DNA from: an uncultured Burkholderiales bacterium
GTDB taxonomy: Bacteria; Pseudomonadota; Gammaproteobacteria; Burkholderiales; Burkholderiaceae
Length of the DNA: 5,140 nucleotides
Direction of reading: 5' to 3'
NCBI GenBank assembly: GCA_903845315.1
Contig: CAIMWY010000060.1
Location: 1 to 5,140, forward strand
In this document: piece by piece, positions 1 through 5,140 of the stretch
How positions within the stretch are numbered: position 1 is the stretch's first letter
Layout: each line of letters opens with the position of its first letter
Position numbers and translations under genes: made by a program
Notes under the pieces: model-generated
The model's input: the letters and a program-made list of their open reading frames with translations, nothing else
What the model was told of the DNA's origin: nothing
Databases searched by the model: none

Positions 1-58
1 ATCCGTCGGGCTGCTGCGTGAAACCCATCACGCCGAGGGCGCCGCCGCTCGCCGCGCG

Positions 59-547
59 TCAAGGCGTCCACGCCCCCGGAAAGACCCAGAGCAGGCCGGC
101 CGTCATCACCAGATAGCGCAGGAACTTGCCGATTGCCATGTAGAACGCGCAGGGCCACAGCGGCAGGCGCAACCAGCCGGCCACGGCGCAAAGCGGGTCG
201 CCCACACCGGGCAGCCAACTCAGCAAACAGGCTTTGGGTCCCAGTTGTTCTAGCCAACGCAAGGCCCGTGCATCGTTGTTGCTGTGGTTGGGTTTGAGCT
301 TGTCGCGCACCTGGTGCGCACCATGTCCCATCCACCAGCTGATGCAGCCCCCCAAGGTATTGCCTGCGGTGGCCACCAGCACGGCGGGCCAAAACAGATC
401 GGGGTTGAGTTTGACCAAACCAAACACCACAGGCTCTGAGCCCATGGGCAACAAGGTGGCCGAGATCAAACAGACCACAAACACGGTACTCAAACCGAAT
501 TCGGGCAGGGCCAGGGCGGCCAATACGGCGTGCATCCAAACTTCCAT
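59..547 (-). CDS. yqaA: YqaA-family (DedA/SNARE-associated superfamily) inner-membrane protein
   Basis: This is a small integral membrane protein related to E. coli YqaA, a short member of the DedA/SNARE-associated (VTT) superfamily; its transport role is not established. The protein, 162 residues from the start chosen here, carries the segments I associate with YqaA: SATLLPMGSE (residues 29-38), GNTLGG (62-67), LLSWLPGVGDPLC (108-120) followed by AGWLRL, and GKFLRY (140-145). Hydrophobic stretches lie at about 18-35, 52-74, 106-126 and 133-156, with a polar, charged loop at about 77-100. E. coli YqaA is about 142 residues, so the length fits. The start is uncertain. In-frame ATGs occur at 580, 550, 547 and 535. 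I chose 547 (MEVW...) from recollection of homologue N-termini, but the only good Shine-Dalgarno match, GGAAG at 545-541, serves the ATG at 535. The gene is divergent from dusB and shares its upstream region. Family assignment is confident; function is not. Confidence 0.85.
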   Translation of the reverse strand: MEVWMHAVLAALALPEFGLSTVFVVCLISATLLPMGSEPVVFGLVKLNPDLFWPAVLVATAGNTLGGCISWWMGHGAHQVRDKLKPNHSNNDARALRWLEQLGPKACLLSWLPGVGDPLCAVAGWLRLPLWPCAFYMAIGKFLRYLVMTAGLLWVFPGAWTP

Positions 548-603
548 CATGCAAGTGTATAGACGTCTCGCAAGCCGCATAAACCCTGAGCCAAATTGAC
601 ACG

Positions 604-626
604 AAACTTTCAGTTGCTGAAATTTT
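604..626. repeat. Inverted repeat in the dusB promoter region
   Basis: TTTCAG (608-613) and CTGAAA (617-622) form a perfect 6-base inverted repeat around a 3-base centre TTG. After one mismatch pair (607/623) the symmetry resumes with AAA (604-606) against TTT (624-626). It lies just upstream of the TACAAT -10 box, where an operator would be expected. It is not followed by a T-run in the reading direction of a completed gene, so it does not look like a terminator. Confidence 0.45.
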
Positions 627-630
627 GGGC
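616..630 (+). promoter_or_regulatory. Candidate Fis-binding site for autoregulation
   Basis: The sequence GCTGAAATTTTGGGC fits the 15-base Fis consensus GNTYAAAWTTTRANC at every position except 4 (G instead of Y) and 13 (G instead of A). It keeps the terminal G and C, the T at 3, the R at 12 and the AT-rich centre. It lies between the possible -35 and -10 elements of the operon that encodes Fis, where binding would block RNA polymerase. In enteric bacteria the dusB-fis promoter is repressed by Fis, which supports the reading by analogy. The consensus is degenerate, so a chance match in an AT-rich promoter is possible. Confidence 0.4.
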
Positions 631-687
631 AGGTACAATCATGCCTCCTTTTTCGGCAATTCCTCTACTTCTTCCCCCACGTTCTCC

Positions 688-1725
688 ATGCACATCGGTC
701 CTTACCACCTGGCAAACAATCTGTTTGTCGCGCCGATGGCGGGCGTCACCGATCGGCCCTTTCGCATGCTGTGCAAGCAATTGGGGGCGGGGTATGCGGT
801 GAGCGAGATGGTCACATCTCGCAAAGACCTGTGGAAGACACTCAAAACCTCACGCCGCGCTGACCACACGGGTGAGAGCGGTCCGATTGCGGTGCAAATT
901 GCAGGCACAGACGCGGCCATGATGGCCGAAGCTGCCACCTACAACATCGAGCGTGGTGCGCAAATCATCGACATCAACATGGGCTGTCCGGCCAAAAAGG
1001 TGTGCAATAAATGGGCGGGCTCGGCCTTGATGCAAGACGAGCCGCTGGCGCTCTCGATCGTTGAAGCCGTGGTGGCTGCGGCACTTCCCCACGGCGTGCC
1101 CGTGACTTTGAAGATGCGCACCGGTTGGTGCCAACAGCACAAGAATGCTGTCAACCTGGCACGTGCGGCCGAGGGCGCGGGCGTGCAGATGCTCACCGTG
1201 CATGGCCGCACCCGAGAGCAGGGCTACAAAGGCTTTGCCGAGTACGACACCATTGCGGCGGTCAAACAAGCGGTGCAGATTCCGGTGGTGGCCAATGGCG
1301 ACATTGACTCGCCCGAGAAGGCACAAGAGGTGTTGAAACTCACTGGCGCTGACGCTTTGATGGTGGGCCGCGCGGCCCAAGGGCGTCCTTGGATCTTTCG
1401 TGAAATTGCGCATTACTTGGCAACCGGCGAACACTTGGCGCCGCCCTTGGTGGCCGAGGTGCGGCGCCTCTTGCTGGCGCATTTGGACGAGCACTACGCC
1501 TTGTATGGCGAATACACCGGTGTGCGCACCGCCCGCAAACACATCGCGTGGTACCTGCGCAGCTTGCCGGGTGGCGAGGCGTTTCGCGACCACATGAACA
1601 ACTTGGAAGACAGCGCGTCCCAACAACGCGCTGTGGCTACTTTTTTAGATGACGTGGCCCAGCGCCATGAGCGCTTGCCAGCAGCGATGACCCACGCTGC
1701 CCCCTTGTTAGAAAGCATTGCATGA
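688..1725 (+). CDS. dusB: tRNA-dihydrouridine synthase B
   Basis: FMN-dependent enzyme that uses NADPH to reduce uridine to dihydrouridine in the tRNA D-loop; E. coli DusB acts on U17. The 345-residue protein begins MHIGPYHLANNLFVAPMAG, closely matching the start of E. coli DusB. The TIM-barrel motifs appear in order: APMAGVTDRPFR (15-26), VQIAG (69-73), the catalytic-cysteine motif MGCPAKKV (98-105, Cys100), LKMRTGW (141-147, Lys142 expected near FMN), VHGRT (171-175), ANGDI (202-206) and the phosphate-binding region MVGRAAQGRPWIF (225-237). The helical C-terminal domain follows (RKHIAWYL, 283-290). The length exceeds the 321 residues of E. coli DusB through a C-terminal tail of about 20 residues. 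A TTG at 625 in the same frame would add 21 unrelated residues and precedes the likely transcription start, so the ATG at 688 is preferred. No Shine-Dalgarno sequence precedes it. The stop overlaps the fis start. Confidence 0.95.
   Translation: MHIGPYHLANNLFVAPMAGVTDRPFRMLCKQLGAGYAVSEMVTSRKDLWKTLKTSRRADHTGESGPIAVQIAGTDAAMMAEAATYNIERGAQIIDINMGCPAKKVCNKWAGSALMQDEPLALSIVEAVVAAALPHGVPVTLKMRTGWCQQHKNAVNLARAAEGAGVQMLTVHGRTREQGYKGFAEYDTIAAVKQAVQIPVVANGDIDSPEKAQEVLKLTGADALMVGRAAQGRPWIFREIAHYLATGEHLAPPLVAEVRRLLLAHLDEHYALYGEYTGVRTARKHIAWYLRSLPGGEAFRDHMNNLEDSASQQRAVATFLDDVAQRHERLPAAMTHAAPLLESIA
1711..1715 (+). promoter_or_regulatory. Weak ribosome binding site for fis
   Basis: GAAAG, six bases before the fis ATG and inside the end of dusB, is the only purine-rich match to the 16S rRNA tail near an internal start in this operon. 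It is weak. The ATGA overlap with the dusB stop suggests that terminating ribosomes also supply fis translation. Confidence 0.35.
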
Positions 1726-1958
1726 GCAAAAAACACATTGAAGAGGTGGTCCGTGCCAGCCTCGAGACCTACTTCGCCGACCTGCGCGGCACCGAGCCCG
1801 ACAACCTGCACGACATGATGGTGCGTGTCATGGAAAAACCCTTACTCGAAGTGGTGATGCACCACGCCGAGCACAACCAATCGCGTGCCGCCGAGTGGTT
1901 GGGCCTGAACCGCAACACCCTGCGCAAAAAACTTCTCGATCACAAACTTCTCAAATAA
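1722..1958 (+). CDS. fis: DNA-binding protein Fis, short betaproteobacterial form
   Basis: Homodimeric nucleoid-associated protein that bends DNA, organises the chromosome and adjusts transcription of growth-linked genes. The 78-residue product aligns with the C-terminal three quarters of E. coli Fis (98 residues). ETYFADLRG (15-23) matches the first dimerisation helix, EKPLLEVVM (38-46) the second, and [20 protein letters not shown] (52-71) the helix-turn-helix. With an offset of 21 residues, Arg64, Thr66, Arg68 and Lys69 correspond to the E. coli DNA-contacting Arg85, Thr87, Arg89 and Lys90. The N-terminal beta-hairpin arm that E. coli Fis uses to activate Hin/Gin recombinases is absent, as is usual for Fis from this group. 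The ATG at 1722 lies in an ATGA overlap with the dusB stop, and purH follows after 8 bases. The dusB-fis pairing is ancient and supports both names. A candidate Fis site lies in the operon promoter. Confidence 0.95.
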   Translation: MSKKHIEEVVRASLETYFADLRGTEPDNLHDMMVRVMEKPLLEVVMHHAEHNQSRAAEWLGLNRNTLRKKLLDHKLLK

Positions 1959-1966
1959 GCCTTCTC

Positions 1967-3565
1967 ATGCAAGCACTCATTTCTGTCTCTGACAAAACCG
2001 GCATCGTTGAACTCGCGCGTGCTCTGCACGATTTGGGTATTGGCCTGATCTCTACCGGTGGCACAGCCAAGTTGTTGGCCGAACAAGGCTTGCCCGTGAC
2101 CGAAGTGGCTGAGGTCACTGGTTTCCCCGAAATGCTCGATGGTCGTGTCAAAACCCTGCATCCCAAAGTGCACGGTGGGTTGCTGGCGCGCCGCGATACG
2201 CCAGAGCACATGGCCGCCTTGAAGGCACACCACATCGACACCATCGACTTGTTGGTGGTCAATCTGTACCCGTTTGAAGCCACCGTGGCCCAACCCGGTT
2301 GCACGCTAGACGATGCGATTGAAAACATCGACATCGGCGGGCCTGCCATGGTGCGCAGTGCTGCCAAAAACTGGAAAGACGTGGCCGTGTTGACCGACGC
2401 ATCGCAATACCCGGCAGTGTTGGCCGAGCTGAAAACTTCGAAGAAGTTGTCAGACGCTACCCGCTTTGCCTTGTCGGTGGCGGCGTTCAATCGCATCAGC
2501 AACTACGACGGTGCCATCAGCAACTACCTCTCCAGCATCAAGTTCCAACAAGGGGCCAGCGTCCCTGAGCGCAACGCGTACCCCGCACAGAGCAACAGCC
2601 AGTTCGTCAAGCTGCAAGACCTGCGCTACGGCGAGAACCCACACCAAACCGCAGCCTTCTACCGTGACTTGCACCCTGCTGCGGGCTCCTTGGTCACGGC
2701 CAAACAACTGCAAGGCAAAGAGCTGAGTTACAACAACATTGCCGATGCCGATGCGGCGTGGGAATGTGTGAAGAGCTTCGACACGGGCGCTAACGGCGAC
2801 CCTTCTCAGTTCGCAGCATGCGTCATCGTCAAACACGCCAACCCCTGCGGTGTGGCTGTGGGCAAAGATGCGCTGGAGGCCTACAGCAAGGCTTTCCAAA
2901 CCGACCCCACCTCTGCCTTTGGCGGCATCATTGCCTTCAACCGCCCGGTGGACAAAGCGGCGGCAGAAGCGGTGAGCAAACAGTTTGTCGAGGTGCTCAT
3001 GGCCCCCGGCTACAGCGCCGAAGCCCTGGAAATTTTCAAAGCCAAGGCCAATGTGCGGGTGTTGGAAATCGCCTTGACAGGCAACGATGCGGGCCGCAAC
3101 ACCCAAGACATCAAACGCGTGGGTTCTGGCTTGCTGATCCAAAGCGCCGACAACCACGAACTGGCCTTGATTGACTTGAAGGTGGTGACTAAAGTTCAGC
3201 CGACCGAACAACAGTTGCAAGACTTGTTGTTTGCGTGGAAGGTGGGTAAATATGTCAAGAGCAACGCCATCGTGTTTTGCGCCAATGGCATGACCATGGG
3301 CGTGGGTGCAGGCCAGATGAGCCGCCTCGATTCAGCCCGTATTGCCAGCATCAAGGCCGAGCATGCCGGCTTGTCGCTCAAGGGCACGGCGGTGGCAAGC
3401 GACGCGTTCTTCCCGTTCCGAGATGGCCTCGACGTGGTGGTGGATGCAGGGGCGACCAGCATCATCCAGCCCGGCGGCTCCATGCGTGACCCAGAGGTGA
3501 TTGATGCCGCCAACGAGCGGGGTGTGGCCATGGTGTTCAGTGGCGTGCGCCACTTCCGCCATTGA
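1967..3565 (+). CDS. purH: Bifunctional AICAR formyltransferase / IMP cyclohydrolase
   Basis: Cytosolic enzyme for the last two steps of de novo purine synthesis. The C-terminal domain transfers the formyl group of 10-formyltetrahydrofolate to AICAR, giving FAICAR, and the N-terminal domain closes the ring to IMP. The 532-residue length matches E. coli PurH (529). The N-terminal MGS-like cyclohydrolase domain has [10 protein letters not shown] (3-12), STGGTAKLL (29-37), [20 protein letters not shown] (52-71, with the conserved Lys62), VVNLYPF (97-103) and [17 protein letters not shown] (119-135). The transformylase domain has LRYGENPHQ (219-227), [14 protein letters not shown] (253-266), the catalytic Lys289-His290 in [19 protein letters not shown] (312-320), SNAIVF (432-437), GAGQMSR (447-453), [10 protein letters not shown] (478-487), IQPGGSMRD (500-508) and the terminal RHFRH. 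The frame stays open upstream to 1895, inside fis, but homology begins at the ATG at 1967. No clear Shine-Dalgarno sequence is visible. No purine riboswitch or PurR-like site was seen, so its expression probably follows the upstream promoter. Confidence 0.97.
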   Translation: MQALISVSDKTGIVELARALHDLGIGLISTGGTAKLLAEQGLPVTEVAEVTGFPEMLDGRVKTLHPKVHGGLLARRDTPEHMAALKAHHIDTIDLLVVNLYPFEATVAQPGCTLDDAIENIDIGGPAMVRSAAKNWKDVAVLTDASQYPAVLAELKTSKKLSDATRFALSVAAFNRISNYDGAISNYLSSIKFQQGASVPERNAYPAQSNSQFVKLQDLRYGENPHQTAAFYRDLHPAAGSLVTAKQLQGKELSYNNIADADAAWECVKSFDTGANGDPSQFAACVIVKHANPCGVAVGKDALEAYSKAFQTDPTSAFGGIIAFNRPVDKAAAEAVSKQFVEVLMAPGYSAEALEIFKAKANVRVLEIALTGNDAGRNTQDIKRVGSGLLIQSADNHELALIDLKVVTKVQPTEQQLQDLLFAWKVGKYVKSNAIVFCANGMTMGVGAGQMSRLDSARIASIKAEHAGLSLKGTAVASDAFFPFRDGLDVVVDAGATSIIQPGGSMRDPEVIDAANERGVAMVFSGVRHFRH

Positions 3566-3574
3566 TCGCAGCCA

Positions 3575-4849
3575 GTGAACTTTGAACCACTCGGTCTGAA
3601 CGCTGCGTTGTGCCAAGCGGCAGCCGCATTGGGATTTGACCTGCCCACCCCCATCCAAGCCGAAGCCATTCCAATGGTGCTGCAAGGCCGCGATGTGTTG
3701 GCCCAAGCCCAAACCGGTTCCGGCAAGACATTGGCTTATGTGTTGCCCGTGTTGCAACTGCTCATGACCACCGCAGGGTCGCGTGATGAGGCCCCCAAAA
3801 AACGCATCACCCAAGTGCTGGTGCTGGTGCCCACACGCGAGCTGGCCACGCAAGTCAGTGAGGTGCTGCGCGATGTGGCGCGACCCCTCACTCAGTCCAT
3901 CAAAGTGGGCACGGTGTTTGGAGGGGTGTCGATCAACCCCCAAATGATGAGTCTGCGCAGCGGCGCCGATGTGGTGGTGGCCACCCCTGGACGCTTGCTC
4001 GACCTGGTGGGCCACAACGCGCTGCATTTGGGCCAAGTGCAGCACCTGGTGCTCGACGAAGCCGACCGCTTGCTCGATCTGGGCTTTGCTGAAGAACTCC
4101 AGCGCGTGTTGGCCTTGCTGCCCTCCCAGCGACAAAACCTGTTGTTTTCGGCCACTTTTGCGCCCGAGGTGCAAAGTTTGGCGGAGGCGTTGTTGCACCA
4201 GCCTGCGCGCATCTCCATCGCCAACACCGAAGGGCATGCGCCCGACATTGCGCAACGTGCCATCGCGGTGGACGACAAAAAACGCACGCCTTTGCTGCGT
4301 CATCTCATCAAACAGCACAGCTGGACACGCGTGCTGGTGTTCGTGGCCACGCGCTATGCCTGTGAGCATGTGGCCAACAAGCTGTACCAAGCGGGTGTGT
4401 TTGCCAGTGCGCTGCATGGCGAGATGAGCCAAGGTGCTCGCCAAGAGGTGTTGGCTGAGTTCAAAGAAGAGCGCTGGGAGGTGCTGGTCACCACCGACCT
4501 CGCATCACGCGGCATCGACATTGCCAACCTGCCTGTGGTGGTGAATTACGACTTGCCGCGCTCGGCCACCGACTACACCCACCGTATTGGCCGCACCGGC
4601 CGTGCCGGGGCCAGCGGGGTGGCCGTGAGCTTTGTCACCGCGTCATTGTTGGCGCATTGGCAGCTGATTCAAAAACGTGAGCGCATTCAACTGCCGCTCG
4701 AACAAATCGAAGGTTTTGAGCCCACCGATGCGCCTGTGCCCGTGCCTGTGTTGATCGATGGCAATGGGGGCATCAAAGGCAAACGCCCAAGCAAGAAAGA
4801 CAAGCTCAGGGCAGCCGCTGCCAAGCAGGCGGGGCCTTCGGATACCTGA
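3575..4849 (+). CDS. rhlE: RhlE-like DEAD-box ATP-dependent RNA helicase
   Basis: Superfamily 2 helicase that uses ATP to separate short RNA duplexes; RhlE relatives act in ribosome assembly and RNA turnover. All core motifs are present in the 424-residue product: upstream aromatic F3 and Q motif PTPIQ (24-28), Walker A AQTGSGKT (45-52), Ia PTRELA (86-91), GG (116-117), Ib TPGR (137-140), II DEAD (161-164), III SAT (192-194), IV VLVFVATR (253-260), V TTDLASRGIDI (306-316) and VI HRIGRTGR (336-343). FGGVSINPQMMSLRSG (115-130) is nearly the same as in E. coli RhlE and argues for RhlE over SrmB, DbpA or CsdA. The C-terminal tail (about 386-424) is proline- and lysine-rich and lacks RGG repeats or a DbpA-type RNA-binding domain. 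The start is GTG at 3575, 9 bases after the purH stop, with no clear Shine-Dalgarno sequence; the next methionine, at residue 34, would remove the Q motif. It is probably the last gene of the operon. DEAD-box subfamily naming is always less certain than the family. Confidence 0.9.
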   Translation: MNFEPLGLNAALCQAAAALGFDLPTPIQAEAIPMVLQGRDVLAQAQTGSGKTLAYVLPVLQLLMTTAGSRDEAPKKRITQVLVLVPTRELATQVSEVLRDVARPLTQSIKVGTVFGGVSINPQMMSLRSGADVVVATPGRLLDLVGHNALHLGQVQHLVLDEADRLLDLGFAEELQRVLALLPSQRQNLLFSATFAPEVQSLAEALLHQPARISIANTEGHAPDIAQRAIAVDDKKRTPLLRHLIKQHSWTRVLVFVATRYACEHVANKLYQAGVFASALHGEMSQGARQEVLAEFKEERWEVLVTTDLASRGIDIANLPVVVNYDLPRSATDYTHRIGRTGRAGASGVAVSFVTASLLAHWQLIQKRERIQLPLEQIEGFEPTDAPVPVPVLIDGNGGIKGKRPSKKDKLRAAAAKQAGPSDT

Positions 4850-4862
4850 GCGCAACAGCTGA

Positions 4863-4894
4863 CCTGCTGCGCACGGTCCAAGCTTCACAGCAGG
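4863..4894 (+). other. Possible hairpin in the convergent gap
   Basis: CCTGCTG (4863-4869) and CAGCAGG (4888-4894) can form a 7-base stem around an 18-base loop, between the ends of the helicase gene and the convergent partial gene. No T-run follows on either strand and the loop is long, so it does not meet the usual form of an intrinsic terminator. CCTGCT could instead pair with AGCAGG at 4824-4829 in the end of the helicase gene. It is the best candidate seen for transcript ending here, but a weak one. Confidence 0.2.
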
Positions 4895-4930
4895 GCCGCG
4901 TGCCAATGCCCAAGGCCTGCCAACCAAGCG

Positions 4931-5140
4931 TCAGTCGTTGTCTTCTTCGTGATGCGTGTGGGGCTCCACTGCATCACTCACAGCACGTGGCTTGCGCATG
5001 CCGTGTTTGGCCAAAATTTCCACATAGCACTGCGTGCCTTGAGCAAGGGCTACTTCGTCCATGCGCACGGTGATGTCGTTGAGGTGCACCACCTCTGCGG
5101 TTTCTTGGGTGGCGCCAAACTTGCAATCGAAGTCCCAAAA
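4931..5140 (-). CDS. C-terminal part of an unidentified protein, truncated by the window edge
   Basis: An open frame enters from the right edge and ends at a TGA at 4933-4931, giving the last 69 residues of a protein whose start lies outside the window. It reads FWDFDCKFGATQETAEVVHL at its visible beginning, then a region of alternating hydrophobic and charged residues (NDITVRMDEVALAQG, CYVEILAKHGMRKPR), and closes with an acidic, histidine-containing tail (EPHTHHEEDND). Codon choice (GTG, CTC, GCC, GGC, CAC) resembles the neighbouring genes, and the frame has no interruption, which supports real coding. I do not recognise the family and assign no function. There is no visible signal or membrane segment in this part. 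The tail could be a flexible, possibly metal-binding extension, but that is speculation. The gene converges on the helicase with 81 bases between the stops. Confidence 0.7.
   Translation of the reverse strand, partial: FWDFDCKFGATQETAEVVHLNDITVRMDEVALAQGTQCYVEILAKHGMRKPRAVSDAVEPHTHHEEDND

Larger units (their letters stand above)
596..639 (+). promoter_or_regulatory. Probable promoter region of the dusB-fis-purH-helicase operon
   Basis: A TACAAT hexamer at 634-639, matching the sigma-70 -10 consensus at five of six positions, lies 48 bases before the dusB ATG. It would place the transcription start near 645-647. Its -35 region is poor: at a 17-base spacing the hexamer is CAGTTG (611-616). A perfect TTGACA lies at 596-601, but 17 to 19 bases downstream there is only the AT-rich run GAAATTTT (619-626), a weak -10. 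I cannot tell whether one or both are used. The region is flanked by the divergent yqaA gene, so any operator here could affect both directions. The call rests on hexamer matching by eye. Confidence 0.5.

Noticed and set aside
1..31. A possible minus-strand gene start (GTG ATG GGT TTC ACG ..., reading MGFTQQPDG) just after the yqaA stop, running off the left edge.
   Set aside because: Only nine or ten codons are visible, there is no ribosome site, and other frames are also open in this very GC-rich stretch, so coding cannot be supported.
29..58. GC-rich run of GCC/CGC repeats after the yqaA stop, considered as a terminator.
   Set aside because: No extended perfect stem and no T-run on the minus strand could be found; it looks like simple GC-rich spacer or coding sequence.
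625..687. Extension of dusB to a TTG at 625.
   Set aside because: The extra 21 residues are Ser/Thr-rich and absent from DusB homologues, and the TTG lies within the promoter elements.
641..802. Possible short upstream frame starting at ATG 641 and overlapping the dusB start.
   Set aside because: The ATG is directly after the TACAAT box, so it is probably upstream of the transcription start. The product is Pro/Ser/Leu-rich without motifs, and no ribosome site precedes it.
2450..3220. Open frame of 256 codons on the minus strand within purH.
   Set aside because: It lies fully inside a confident PurH coding region, has low-quality composition, and shows no motif or ribosome site. A similar minus-strand frame at 850-1626 inside dusB is rejected on the same grounds.
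3332..4444. Open frame of 370 codons on the minus strand, opposite the helicase gene and the end of purH.
   Set aside because: Its product is very rich in His, Gln and Gly with no recognisable motif, the pattern produced by reading strongly biased codons on the opposite strand. It overlaps two confidently identified genes entirely.
4850..4872. Imperfect hairpin GCGC-AGC / GCTGCGC right after the helicase stop.
   Set aside because: It has only seven pairs interrupted by a 3-base bulge and no following T-run, so it does not support a terminator call.

Overview
The window looks like an ordinary chromosomal core region of a betaproteobacterium, most likely in Burkholderiales and close to Comamonadaceae (the Limnohabitans, Rhodoferax or Acidovorax neighbourhood). 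The grounds are moderately high GC with G/C-biased third codon positions, a very short Fis of about 78 residues, and a dusB-fis-purH gene order as I recall it from beta-proteobacteria. The genus is inference. I see no tRNA, rRNA, CRISPR array, insertion sequence, prophage gene or other sign of recent transfer.

Layout. A YqaA-family (DedA/SNARE-associated superfamily) small inner-membrane protein lies on the minus strand at about 59-547. It diverges from a tightly packed plus-strand block of four genes: dusB (688-1725, tRNA dihydrouridine synthase B), fis (1722-1958, nucleoid protein, overlapping dusB by ATGA), purH (1967-3565, bifunctional last two steps of IMP synthesis) and an RhlE-like DEAD-box RNA helicase (3575-4849, GTG start). 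The gaps are -4, 8 and 9 bases, so the four genes are probably one operon. After a gap of about 80 bases the 3' part of an unidentified minus-strand gene (4931-5140) converges on the helicase and runs off the right edge.

Regulation. The intergenic region between yqaA and dusB holds a TACAAT -10 hexamer (634-639), a perfect TTGACA hexamer (596-601), an inverted repeat (604-626) and a 15-base sequence (616-630) that agrees with the published Fis consensus at 13 of 15 positions as I score it by eye. Because the operon encodes Fis itself, this is a natural candidate for negative autoregulation, as known for dusB-fis in enterics. The dusB leader is strongly pyrimidine-rich with no Shine-Dalgarno sequence. 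purH and the helicase gene also lack a clear one, so short gaps and the ATGA overlap probably couple their translation.

The genes share a growth-linked theme: tRNA modification, growth-phase control of chromosome structure and transcription, purine supply, and RNA remodelling. I found no previously undescribed system here. The most useful leads are the candidate Fis site, the helicase sitting where I would expect ruvC, and the unidentified convergent gene.
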